DNA of 64,000 bases from Methanomicrobiaceae archaeon (lineage in GTDB: Archaea > Halobacteriota > Methanomicrobia > Methanomicrobiales > Methanomicrobiaceae). Within the stretch, counting starts at the first letter, position 1. The number at the start of each line of letters is the position of its first letter. Made by a program: the position numbers and the translations under genes. The DNA lies in the NCBI GenBank assembly GCA_016937345.1, contig JAFGWE010000046.1, forward strand, positions 1-64,000. The letters run 5' to 3'. A model generated the notes under the pieces. It was given only the letters and a program-made list of their open reading frames with translations, was not told the DNA's origin and did no database searches. This document shows positions 54,722 to 63,575 of this stretch, one piece after another.

Positions 54722-55303
54722 ATGGTGCGTGATTCTCTTCTGCGGGTGCAGACTGCCGGTGCATTACTAATTTCAGGAGTTATTATCTGGATATATGCAC
54801 TGATAATTTCAGAAGCCCTCTATCCCGGGTATTCTGTCAGAACCAATTATATAAGTGATCTTGGTGTGGGTCCTTTTGATGTTCAGATAATATTTAACAT
54901 ATCAACAATAATTTTTGGAATACTGGTGTTTTTTGCCGCATTAATCCTCATAAAAATTCACCCGGAAAGACCATATTTGTACTTGATGGCGATCGCAGGG
55001 CTTGGAGCTCTATTTGTCGGGGTATTTCCGGAGGATATGGGAATTCTTCATTATATATCCGCAGGTACAGCCTTTCTGTCCGGTTCCCTTGCCGCAGCAG
55101 AATCAGGGAGGTGGCTTAAAAAGCCGTTCTGTTTCCTATCGGTAATACTCGGGGCTACCGGCCTTATTTCATTAATAGTAATGGTTACAAAAACCTACAG
55201 CCTTTTAGGCCCCGGAGGGTTTGAAAGGCTGATAGCATACCCTCTTGCCTTATGGCTCATATCATATGGAGGCTTTCTTATAAGCGGAAATGATGAAAAT
55301 TAA
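54722..55303 (+). CDS. DUF998 membrane protein
   Basis: 193 residues, six membrane segments. TNYISDLGVGPFDVQIIFNISTI is reduced here to the hallmark SDLG...FN pattern of DUF998; GVFPEDMGILHYISAG follows as usual. Function unknown. ATG at 54722, AT-rich promoter region just upstream. Confidence 0.82.
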   Translation: MVRDSLLRVQTAGALLISGVIIWIYALIISEALYPGYSVRTNYISDLGVGPFDVQIIFNISTIIFGILVFFAALILIKIHPERPYLYLMAIAGLGALFVGVFPEDMGILHYISAGTAFLSGSLAAAESGRWLKKPFCFLSVILGATGLISLIVMVTKTYSLLGPGGFERLIAYPLALWLISYGGFLISGNDEN

Positions 55304-55436
55304 AGATCAAAACTCAAAAAATACTGTTCATAAATAATCCCAATAATTAAAATCAACTATTTTAATTTGACAAATGATGGATAATGTATAAATTCTCAGA
55401 GATTCTTTGTTTAAATGATAATAAAGGGGTCAAAAT

Positions 55437-55925
55437 ATGGAAGAAAAAACTATGCTAAAACTGCTTATTATCACAATTGTGATACTTGTGGCCTCAGTCA
55501 TTGGAAATATACTTCTTTATTCCGGATATATGGCAGCAGATCTCTGCACTCCCTCAAAAAACACTACAAAAGAGTCTGTGATGCCGGAGTCCATATCATA
55601 TCTTGATTACAGCGGCGCATACCTGGAAGGTGCCGATCTTTCAGGGATAAATGCGTACAAGGCTATACTTGCAGGTGCGGATATGCGAAATGCAGACCTT
55701 CATGGCGCCAAATTTACGCTTGCAGATCTTACAGGTGCGGATCTTTCAGGTGCAGACCTGATAGGGACAAAACTTGATTATTCAGTCCTCCGCGGGGCCA
55801 ATCTTAAGGATGCAGACTTAAGTTATGCCGACCTGAGGGGTGCGGATCTCACAAACGCAGATCTTACAGGTGCAGTAATTGAGGGAGCCGATCTCAGATG
55901 GATTAAAGGCGAATACACACGCTAA
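55437..55925 (+). CDS. membrane-anchored pentapeptide-repeat protein
   Basis: 162 residues. A TM segment (about 6-28) anchors a right-handed quadrilateral beta-helix made of about 20 A(D/N)LXX-type pentapeptides from residue 58 on (LEGADLSG, ADLTGADLSGADL, ADLRGADLTNADL). Such proteins act as scaffolds or DNA mimics; with an anchor, a scaffold at the membrane is more likely. Confidence 0.9.
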   Translation: MEEKTMLKLLIITIVILVASVIGNILLYSGYMAADLCTPSKNTTKESVMPESISYLDYSGAYLEGADLSGINAYKAILAGADMRNADLHGAKFTLADLTGADLSGADLIGTKLDYSVLRGANLKDADLSYADLRGADLTNADLTGAVIEGADLRWIKGEYTR

Positions 55926-56014
55926 AAAATCTTACTTTTTTTAAAAACGCCATTATAAGATTAAAAACAGGGTATATTTTCTGCCCTCCTTTAATCAGGG
56001 CAGAATAAATAATC

Positions 56015-57133
56015 TCATGTGAATTTTAAAAGTGCAGAGAGGACTCTTGCACGCGATTTTTGCATATCAGGAATATTTAGAATCTGGCCGTCTTTTATAA
56101 ATATTTTCATCATCTGCCTTGCATTCTCAGGTGCAGGAATATTTGCGGGGAGCATTATGTGGTTTCCGGACTCGTACTCGTAAACCTCCTTAACCCCGCT
56201 CTTTTTACCTCTTTTGGAGACTGGTTTGCCATCAATCTCAATAATATCAAGAGAAAAATCAATGACCGGCGCATTTGCAATCGCGCCCCCGATTCCGAAT
56301 GCATCCACAATATCACTGAAATCAGCGATATCCTCAAGATTCAGACCGCCGGAGACAAATATCCCCACGTCAGAAAAACCGTTTACATCAAGCTCCCATC
56401 TGACCTCTTCAATTATAGCCCGCATATCTCCCTTTCGTGAACGCGGGGTATCAAGCCGGACGGCGGCAGCCCCTGCTTTGGCGGCAGCAAGTGCCTCTCT
56501 TTTCTCATCACAAAACGTATCGCAGAGCATCACCCTTGAAACCTCCGCAGGTGCATGCCTGTCAAAAGAAACCCATGCATCATTAGGGTTGTCATAGCAC
56601 ATAACAAAGGAATGCGGCATTGTGCCTGCAAGAGGAATCCCTGCCGGAGAACATGTGTTGCTTGCACCGTCAACACCGCCTATCCATGCGGATCTCTCAA
56701 TCATCTCTGAGATCGCCGGATGCTGCCGTCTTGAGCCGAATGAATAAACAGGAATGCTTCCCGCATAAGCTTTTATCAGCGCTGCAGAAGAGGCGATGCC
56801 TGATGCATGGGACAAAAAGCCCAAAAGTGCAGTTTCAAACCTTCCAAAGTCCCTGTAATTGCCTGTTATTCTCATAACCGGCTCTCCGGGATAGAATATA
56901 CTGCCCTCAGGCATTGCATAAACATCAACGAAAAGACCCTCAAGAAGCTTTAACGCGTCATCAAGACCGCATAAGACACCCCATTCATTTGGAATTGATG
57001 CAGCGGTAATTTCCACAGTGACTTTGGGATTTTTATCCTCAACCGTGAGGATATCCTCGGTCCGTAGAAAATAAACATCAGTACATTCCCCTGCTTTTAT
57101 TGCCTCATCACTGACAGTGTGAAATATTCCCAT
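56015..57133 (-). CDS. pncB: nicotinate phosphoribosyltransferase
   Basis: 372 residues. Archaeal-type NAPRTase: SFGSRRQHPAI (phosphate/His loop), GGVDGASNTCSP, GTMPHSFVM, AVRLDTPRSRKGD and SGGLNLEDI. Salvages nicotinate into NAD. The usual partner nicotinamidase is not adjacent, though an isochorismatase-type hydrolase lies at 30 kb. ATG 57133. Confidence 0.93.
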   Translation of the reverse strand: MGIFHTVSDEAIKAGECTDVYFLRTEDILTVEDKNPKVTVEITAASIPNEWGVLCGLDDALKLLEGLFVDVYAMPEGSIFYPGEPVMRITGNYRDFGRFETALLGFLSHASGIASSAALIKAYAGSIPVYSFGSRRQHPAISEMIERSAWIGGVDGASNTCSPAGIPLAGTMPHSFVMCYDNPNDAWVSFDRHAPAEVSRVMLCDTFCDEKREALAAAKAGAAAVRLDTPRSRKGDMRAIIEEVRWELDVNGFSDVGIFVSGGLNLEDIADFSDIVDAFGIGGAIANAPVIDFSLDIIEIDGKPVSKRGKKSGVKEVYEYESGNHIMLPANIPAPENARQMMKIFIKDGQILNIPDMQKSRARVLSALLKFT

Positions 57134-57206
57134 TTAAAAATAATGAGTGCATAAAATGCATTAATTGTTTTGATAGGATTTCAAAGAAAATAGAATGAAA
57201 AAATTC

Positions 57207-57222
57207 CATCTGATTTCAGATG
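57207..57222. repeat. 7-bp perfect hairpin in a 312-base intergenic gap
   Basis: CATCTGA (57207-57213) and TCAGATG (57216-57222) pair around TT. The gap between pncB and the phosphorylase gene (57134-57445) also contains GTGCATAAAATGCAT near pncB. These may be promoter operators; no gene is supported in the gap. Confidence 0.35.
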
Positions 57223-57445
57223 ATCAGATTCCTTATTATCAGATATAAAATATTAAACTAATAATCACAAATTCATATAAAACGTTCATAAAACATGGTG
57301 TTTTTTTGAAACCGTTTTTTACAGAAAGATATGTGCATATCACAAAAAAGACTGCTGCAAAGGGGAAATAATGCATAAAAAGGCGTTTTAATTATCTCAA
57401 TGCGTCTTTCAGATTTATTTATTAATATAAGGTGAGAAAACAAAA

Positions 57446-58117
57446 ATGCTTGGAATTGTAGGAGGGACAAGTCTGTTATATGCAGACATCCCGGAACTCG
57501 ATAAAAAAACTGTGGCCACTCCTTTCGGGCCGGCAGAGGTATATATGGGAGAAATTGCTGTTTTAATGCGGCATCAGTTCAGAACTCCGCCTCATAAGAT
57601 AAACTTTCCCGCATGCATATCCGCACTATCCCTGTCAGGAGTCGACAAAATAATTGCATTCGGATCAGTCGGCTCACTAAAAAAAGAGATAGAACCTGGA
57701 AATATCATCCTTCCGGATGATTATTACAGCCCGTATTCTATTCCAACCATACACAACAATTCAATAGGCCACATCGCACCCTCGGTTGACAAGGAACTCA
57801 TAAAAAAGATTCATGAAAATGTCCCTGACACAATTTCAGGCGGTACATATGTCCAGACCGCAGGACCACGTTTTGAGACATCCGCAGAGATAAAGGTCCT
57901 GTCCGGTGCAGGGGATGTCGTCGGAATGACAGTTGCAAGCGAGGCAACAATTGCAAACGAGCTTGAGATCCCCTTTGCCGCAATATGCTCCGTTGACAAC
58001 TACTGCAACGGACTTTGCAGTGACAAATTAACATATGATGCAATACTTGAAAGATCGCGGCAAAACAAGGAAAGAATAGAAGATATTATTGGGAAGGTAA
58101 TAGAAATCTTCGGATAA
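57446..58117 (+). CDS. S-methyl-5'-thioinosine/purine nucleoside phosphorylase
   Basis: 223 residues of the MTAP/PNP family: GIVGGTSLL at the start, RHQFRTPPHKINF, AFGSVGSL, GTYVQTAGPRFETSAEI and GMTVASEATIANEL. In methanogens this branch (MTIP) cleaves methylthioinosine after deamination. The next gene, 37 bases on, is the deaminase, so the two catalyse successive steps. Confidence 0.88.
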   Translation: MLGIVGGTSLLYADIPELDKKTVATPFGPAEVYMGEIAVLMRHQFRTPPHKINFPACISALSLSGVDKIIAFGSVGSLKKEIEPGNIILPDDYYSPYSIPTIHNNSIGHIAPSVDKELIKKIHENVPDTISGGTYVQTAGPRFETSAEIKVLSGAGDVVGMTVASEATIANELEIPFAAICSVDNYCNGLCSDKLTYDAILERSRQNKERIEDIIGKVIEIFG

Positions 58118-58154
58118 CAGATATTTCAGAATTTGAATTTTTAAGGAGACCAAA

Positions 58155-59483
58155 ATGCCAGAATATAACAGCGATCCCGATATTTTCAGGGACAATGGAT
58201 CAACTCTGATAAAAGGAACACTTGTAAAAGGAGATAAAAAAGATATTTTTATAGGCGATTCCTGTATCATTGAAGAAATTTCCGATAATTACTCGGGCAG
58301 ATTCGGAGAAGCCGAGTTTATAATCGACGGATCAAAAAGTGTTGCCTCACCCGGATTTGTAAACACACATACACATGCGGCAATGTCACTTCTAAGGGGT
58401 TATGCAGATGATATGCACCTCCAGGAGTGGCTTTCAGAAAAGATCTGGCCTCTTGAGGCACACCTTCAGGCAGACGATGTCTACTGGGGAACAAAACTTG
58501 CATGCATTGAGATGATACATTCGGGAACCGTTGCATTCAACGACATGTATTTCTTCATGGAGTCAGCCGCAAAGGCCGTTGATGAATGCGGATTAAAAGC
58601 CGTATTATCACATGGGTTCATTGATTTTGGAAGTGAGGAGAAGAGGGAATCAGAGATAAAGGCAACTGAAAACCTCTATAACCATGTAAAAAACATGAAC
58701 AATCCACGAATAAAGGCAGCCGTCGGCCCTCATGCACCATACACTGTTTCAAAAGAAGGCCTTAGTTGGGCTTCTGATTACTCAAAAGAAAAAGACATAA
58801 TGCTTCATATCCACCTCAGTGAGACAGAACACGAGGTGAAGGAATGCGTTGAGCAAAACGGCGTCAGACCATCAAAGCTTCTGGATGAATGCGGATGCCT
58901 TTCAGAAAGAACACTTGCGGCACACTGCTGCTGGCTTAGTGATGAGGAATGTGAACTTCTTGGAGAAAGAAAAGTATCCGTTTCACACAACCCTGCCTCA
59001 AACATGAAGCTTGCCGTAAACAGGGCAATGCCCTACCAGGAACTTTTGAACTGTGGTGCAAATGTTACACTTGGAACAGACGGATGTTCATCCAACAACA
59101 ATCTCGACATCCTTGAAGAGATGAAAACAGCAGCTATTCTTCAGAAATTCTTCTGGAATTCTGATACAATGCTTCCGGCACACGAGGCAATAATAATGGC
59201 GACAGAGTCCGGCAAAAAGGCACTCGGATTCGGGAATGGAAAACTGGCAGTTGGTGAATGTGCAGACATAGTTCTTTTAAAAACAAATATTCCCTGCATG
59301 ACACCGTTGTACAACGCGGAGTCAAACATAGTCTATTCGGCAGGCTCAAATGCGGTTGACACAGTAATCTGCAACGGGCGTGTCCTTATGCACGACGGAT
59401 ACATACCAGGTGAGGAAGAGGTTTTGGAAAAAGCTTCAGAAACAGCATTCTCACTTGTAAAAAGAAAAGAAGATGGAGTTTGA
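58155..59483 (+). CDS. dadD: 5'-deoxyadenosine/MTA/SAH deaminase
   Basis: 442 residues of the amidohydrolase superfamily. Metal ligands: NTHTHAAMSLLRG (HxH), HIHLSETEHEV, and LGTDGCSSNNNLDI. Family members (MTAD/DadD) deaminate methylthioadenosine, S-adenosylhomocysteine and the radical SAM by-product 5'-deoxyadenosine. Coupled in context to the phosphorylase upstream. SD AAGGAGA precedes the ATG. Confidence 0.92.
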   Translation: MPEYNSDPDIFRDNGSTLIKGTLVKGDKKDIFIGDSCIIEEISDNYSGRFGEAEFIIDGSKSVASPGFVNTHTHAAMSLLRGYADDMHLQEWLSEKIWPLEAHLQADDVYWGTKLACIEMIHSGTVAFNDMYFFMESAAKAVDECGLKAVLSHGFIDFGSEEKRESEIKATENLYNHVKNMNNPRIKAAVGPHAPYTVSKEGLSWASDYSKEKDIMLHIHLSETEHEVKECVEQNGVRPSKLLDECGCLSERTLAAHCCWLSDEECELLGERKVSVSHNPASNMKLAVNRAMPYQELLNCGANVTLGTDGCSSNNNLDILEEMKTAAILQKFFWNSDTMLPAHEAIIMATESGKKALGFGNGKLAVGECADIVLLKTNIPCMTPLYNAESNIVYSAGSNAVDTVICNGRVLMHDGYIPGEEEVLEKASETAFSLVKRKEDGV

Positions 59484-59603
59484 TTTTAAAACAAAAACCC
59501 AAAAATACATTAAACCCGTTTTCTTTTTTACAACCCCAAAATATACAGGATTTAAGATATAAATAATAAATCGAAAAAACTAAAAAGTATTATTAAAATT
59601 AAT

Positions 59604-61304
59604 TCAGGCTGTCTCAATATTTGCTTCTTTTTCAAGACCAAGCTCTTTTATTGAAATATCACGCATCTCAAGCTTCCTAATCTTGCCTGATACAGTCATA
59701 GGAAAACCGTCAACAAACTTGACATACCGGGGAGTTTTGTACTTCGCAATCCTGCCGTCGCAGAATTCCTTTAATTCTTCGGCTGTCATGGATTCATTGT
59801 CACGAAGCTTAACCCACACCATTAGCTCCTCGCCGTACTTTTCATCAGGAACACCTATAACATAGGCATCCTCAATCTTTTTGTTGGTGTGGAAGAACTC
59901 CTCAATCTCACGTGGATATATATTTTCCCCGCCGCGTATGACCATCTCCTTTAACCTTCCGACTATCTTTACAAAGCCTTCGTCATCCATTATTCCAAGG
60001 TCTCCGGTATGATTCCAGCCGTTTGAATCTATGGTCTGATGGGTTGCACTCGGATTGTTATAGTAACATTTCATGACAACATATCCGCGTGCGCAGATCT
60101 CCCCGCGTTCACCGCGTGGAACTATCCTTTGTGTCACAGGATCAATTATCTTTAATTCAACATGAGGGAATGTTCTCCCTACGGTTGTAACCCTTCTTTC
60201 CAGAGGATCACTTGTGGTAGTCATTGTAACACCGGGAGACGTTTCGGTCTGCCCGTAGACTATTACAATGTCTCTCATGTTCATCTTCTCATTCACCTGC
60301 TTCATGTACTCCACAGGACACGGAGACCCTGCCATAATCCCTGTTCTGAGTGTATCATATTTGTATTTGTTAAAATTTGGATGCTTAAGTTCGGCAATAA
60401 ACATAGTAGGAACGCCGTGGACCGCGGTGCACTTCTCATTATCTATTGTCTTTAAGACTGCCTCGGCATCAAATGCAGGAGACGGAAGAACCATTGTCGT
60501 TCCGTGTGTGACACAGGCAAGATTTGATAAGACCATTCCAAAGCAGTGATAGAACGGAACAGGAATACAGAGTCTGTCCTTTTCTGTAAAGCCCATACCC
60601 GAGCCTATTGTATAGCCGTTGTTCATAACGCTGTGATGAGTCAGAACAACGCCTTTTGGATACCCCGTTGTTCCGGATGTGTACTGAATGTTTATGGGAT
60701 CATCAAAATTTAGTGTTGATTCCCTCTCTTTTAACTCATCACGGCTGATATTTTTGCCTTTTTGCAGGAACTCATCCCATGTAAACATGCCATTGTAGGG
60801 AATGTCCCCCATAAAAACGACGTTTTTCAGGAAAGGAAACTTTTCTGTTGAGATTTTGCCGGCACGGGACTCAATTATCTCAGGGCATGCCTCATAGAGC
60901 ATTCCGACATAATCCGAATTTTTAAAGCGCCCCTGAAGAATTAAAGTATGAACCTCTGACTGTTTCAATGCATATTCAAGCTCAAAAGTTCTGTATGCAG
61001 GGTTGATATTGACCATTATCGCACCGCATTTTGCGGTTGCAAACTGAACAACAACCCATTCGGCATAATTCATTGCCCAGATGGCCACGCGGTCGCCTTT
61101 CTCAACACCGAGTGCCATAAGGCTTTGGGCAAGCTCATCCACTTTCTTCAGGAATTCGCTGTACGTCCACCTTATGTTCTGGTCAACTGCAACCAGAGCC
61201 TCGTTGTCGGGATATTTACTTACGATGTTTTCAAGCATCTCCCCTATCGTCTCACCGATAAGAGGTACATCCGACAAACCACTTGCGTAGCTTATCTTAG
61301 CCAT
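59604..61304 (-). CDS. AMP-forming acyl-CoA synthetase
   Basis: 566 residues, an intact adenylate-forming enzyme: YTSGTTGYPKGVVLTHHS, YGQTETSPGVTMT, HTGDLGIMDDEGF, GGENIYPREIEEF and TVSGKIRKLEM with the catalytic Lys. It resembles medium/long-chain fatty-acid CoA ligases (FadD3/FadK-like). As archaeal lipids are isoprenoid, the substrate (branched acid, aryl acid or fatty acid) is unclear. It is transcribed alone. Confidence 0.88.
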   Translation of the reverse strand: MAKISYASGLSDVPLIGETIGEMLENIVSKYPDNEALVAVDQNIRWTYSEFLKKVDELAQSLMALGVEKGDRVAIWAMNYAEWVVVQFATAKCGAIMVNINPAYRTFELEYALKQSEVHTLILQGRFKNSDYVGMLYEACPEIIESRAGKISTEKFPFLKNVVFMGDIPYNGMFTWDEFLQKGKNISRDELKERESTLNFDDPINIQYTSGTTGYPKGVVLTHHSVMNNGYTIGSGMGFTEKDRLCIPVPFYHCFGMVLSNLACVTHGTTMVLPSPAFDAEAVLKTIDNEKCTAVHGVPTMFIAELKHPNFNKYKYDTLRTGIMAGSPCPVEYMKQVNEKMNMRDIVIVYGQTETSPGVTMTTTSDPLERRVTTVGRTFPHVELKIIDPVTQRIVPRGERGEICARGYVVMKCYYNNPSATHQTIDSNGWNHTGDLGIMDDEGFVKIVGRLKEMVIRGGENIYPREIEEFFHTNKKIEDAYVIGVPDEKYGEELMVWVKLRDNESMTAEELKEFCDGRIAKYKTPRYVKFVDGFPMTVSGKIRKLEMRDISIKELGLEKEANIETA

Positions 61305-61455
61305 ATCATAATACGTTGATCAAAATAGGCATTATATTTGACGGATTTTTTATCTGTCATAATAAAAGTCAAATCCTCAAAATAGAGGGTTATTTTCACA
61401 AAGAAATCAAAATTCTTAAATTCTATTATGTTCTAAATTAACTGGAATCTTTGGA

Positions 61456-61655
61456 GGGGTCGTGGCCTAGTCCGGCATGGCGACGGGCTCCAACGGTCTT
61501 TGCGTATGATGAACAATGGGTCTGCTGAGGAGAAATCCTGTGATGATCCGTTGGAGCGCTGATGCAAATGATTTGCATTTCTGATGAAAAAAAGCGTGTT
61601 TAACCGCATGTTCGGAGAGACCCGTCGATCGTGAGTTCAAATCTCACCGACCCCA
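61456..61655 (+). tRNA. tRNA-Trp (CCA) with a 126-base intron
   Basis: Exon 1 is 61456-61493 and exon 2 is 61620-61655. The acceptor GGGGTCG pairs with CGACCCC; the anticodon stem ACGGG/CCCGT encloses CT-CCA-A and the intron (61494-61619) after position 37, the archaeal site. CTCC of exon 1 pairs with GGAG at the end of the intron, leaving bulges AA/C and AG/A at the cut points (a bulge-helix-bulge). The intron carries a box C/D guide RNA. Confidence 0.95.
61506..61562 (+). ncRNA. box C/D guide RNA inside the tRNA-Trp intron
   Basis: C box ATGATGA (61506-61512), D' CTGA (61525-61528), C' GTGATGA (61540-61546), D CTGA (61559-61562). The guide before D pairs for 10 bases with the exon 1/intron junction (61487-61496), and the fifth base from D faces C34 of the anticodon. 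The guide before D' pairs over 8 bases with 61618-61625, and its fifth base faces C39. This agrees with the known haloarchaeal tRNA-Trp intron, which directs 2'-O-methylation of positions 34 and 39. Confidence 0.92.
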
Positions 61656-61745
61656 CTTTTTAGAAAATTATTCTGTCAGCCCGGGCTGTAAGCTTACTAT
61701 TTTTTACCAGTAAAAACCATATATATCACAGGTAGGAAACCTCAT

Positions 61746-62936
61746 ATGTATTTAATTGGTGAAGCACTCGAAGGCGAAGGCGCAGAACTTGCGCATATCG
61801 ACCTTATAATCGGCGATAAAACAGGTCCGGTTGGAATGGCATTTGCAAACGCGGCATCGCAGCTTGCACCCGGACACACCCCTCTTCTGGCGGTAATAAG
61901 ACCAAACCTTCTTACAAAACCTGCAACCCTCATTATACCAAAAGTTACCCTTAAAACAGGAGCACAGGTTAACGCAATGTTTGGCGCAGTCCAGGCAGCG
62001 GTTGCAAAGGCAGTTGCAGATTCATATGAAGAAGGCCTCTTTGATGAATGCGATGCTGAAGAGACAGTTCTTCTGGTAAGTGCATTTTTACACCCGGATG
62101 CAAAGGATTACAACCGCATCTACCGCTACAATTACGGTTCAACAAAACTGGCAATAAAGCGTGCATTTGACAAGTTCCCAGACAAGAAAACACTTATGGA
62201 CGAGAAGGACCGTGCAGGGCATGCTGTTATGGGATTCAAGGTCCACAGACTCTGGGACCCCCCTTACCTGCAGGTTGCACTTGATCTTGTTGACATGGGA
62301 TCAGTTGAGAAAGTTCTCAAGGCAGTTCCTAAAAACGATCACGTCCTTATAGAAGCAGGAACACCTTTAATCAAACAGTTCGGACTTTCTGTTATCGACA
62401 GCATCAGAAAAATCAGACCTGATGCATTCATCATTGCAGACTTAAAGACACTTGATACAGGAAACCTCGAGGCAAGAATGGCAGCAAACGCATCTGCAGA
62501 TGCAGTTGTTGTATCCGGTCTTGCACCTGTTTCAACAATTGAGAAATTCATTAAGGAAGCCAGAAAAACCGGCATATATTCAGTTATCGACATGCTGAAT
62601 GTGGAAAAACCCGCAGAACTCATCAAAACCCTTGCAAAGATGGACGCAGTCCCAAGCATCGTTGAGATGCACCGTGCAATCGACAACGAATCAACAGATT
62701 ACAACTGGGGAGACATCCCGGCAATCAAAAAGGCAGCAGGCGGAAAGCTTCTTGTCGCAACAGCAGGCGGTATCCGCCAGAATGTTGTCAAGACAGCTAT
62801 CAAGTCAGGCGCTGACATAATTGTCGTCGGACGTGCAATAACAGCCAGCAAAAACATTCAGAATGCAGCTGAACAGTTCTTAGAAGAGATGAACAAGGAA
62901 GAGATTGACCAGTTCAGGGTCATGACCGATTTCTAA
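61746..62936 (+). CDS. fae-hps: bifunctional formaldehyde-activating enzyme / 3-hexulose-6-phosphate synthase
   Basis: 396 residues. Residues 1-165 are Fae: GEALEGEGAELAHIDLIIG with the catalytic His, and AFANAASQLAPGHTPLLAVIRPNL. Residues about 170-396 are the HPS barrel: QVALDLVDMGSVEKVL, IIADLKTLDTGN, and VATAGGIRQN with IIVVGRAIT. Together they link formaldehyde/H4MPT with hexulose-6-phosphate and in archaea supply ribulose-5-phosphate. TATA-like CCATATATATC lies just upstream of the SD AGGAAA. Confidence 0.95.
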   Translation: MYLIGEALEGEGAELAHIDLIIGDKTGPVGMAFANAASQLAPGHTPLLAVIRPNLLTKPATLIIPKVTLKTGAQVNAMFGAVQAAVAKAVADSYEEGLFDECDAEETVLLVSAFLHPDAKDYNRIYRYNYGSTKLAIKRAFDKFPDKKTLMDEKDRAGHAVMGFKVHRLWDPPYLQVALDLVDMGSVEKVLKAVPKNDHVLIEAGTPLIKQFGLSVIDSIRKIRPDAFIIADLKTLDTGNLEARMAANASADAVVVSGLAPVSTIEKFIKEARKTGIYSVIDMLNVEKPAELIKTLAKMDAVPSIVEMHRAIDNESTDYNWGDIPAIKKAAGGKLLVATAGGIRQNVVKTAIKSGADIIVVGRAITASKNIQNAAEQFLEEMNKEEIDQFRVMTDF

Positions 62937-63107
62937 ATCAAATATTTTTTTTATAGTTTTTTTCAGGCATTTTTACAGGCTCCAGCCTTTTTTATCAATA
63001 AACTGTACGGGCAATAAGAATATTTTTACAGCATTAAAGATAGGCAGTTTTAAATCCGGCAGGGCAACTTAAAAAAGAATAAGTAACCAAAAAAAATACA
63101 GTTGAAT

Positions 63108-63554
63108 ATGTTCTCAAAAATACTTGTTGCATGTGACGGATCACTCCAGTCTGAAAAGGCACTTATAACAGCAATAGATGGCTGTATGAAAGAGGATTCG
63201 GAGCTGCACATTGTTCATATAATGAATATTAATACCTTCAGTGCAATCGATACCGAAACATCATATGGCGGCGCAGAGTCCCCGCATGACATCAGCAGGA
63301 AATTTCTTGAAAAAGGCAGGGATGAAACCGTTAATATGATTGACCGGGTCTGCAGCGAGAAGAATGTCATCTATACCCTTCATGTGGACGGAGGCAGCCC
63401 GGGACACGCAATAATTGATCTCGCATCCAAAATAGGCGCTGATCTGATAGTTATCGGCTCAACAGGAAAGGGCCTTGCAGGCAGGCTTATTATAGGAAGT
63501 GTATCCGGCTATATATCAGCCCACAGCCGCATATCCACAATGATAGTAAGATAG
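63108..63554 (+). CDS. universal stress protein UspA family
   Basis: 148 residues from the ATG at 63108 (a TTG two codons earlier is less likely). FSKILVACDGSLQSEKAL starts the fold, and GADLIVIGSTGKGLAGRLIIGSVSGYI is the ATP-binding G-2x-G-9x-G-S/T loop. An ATP-binding member is therefore likely. No clear SD. Converges on the GNAT gene. Confidence 0.88.
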   Translation: MFSKILVACDGSLQSEKALITAIDGCMKEDSELHIVHIMNINTFSAIDTETSYGGAESPHDISRKFLEKGRDETVNMIDRVCSEKNVIYTLHVDGGSPGHAIIDLASKIGADLIVIGSTGKGLAGRLIIGSVSGYISAHSRISTMIVR

Positions 63555-63575
63555 ATCTAAAAAATAAAAAGAGGT

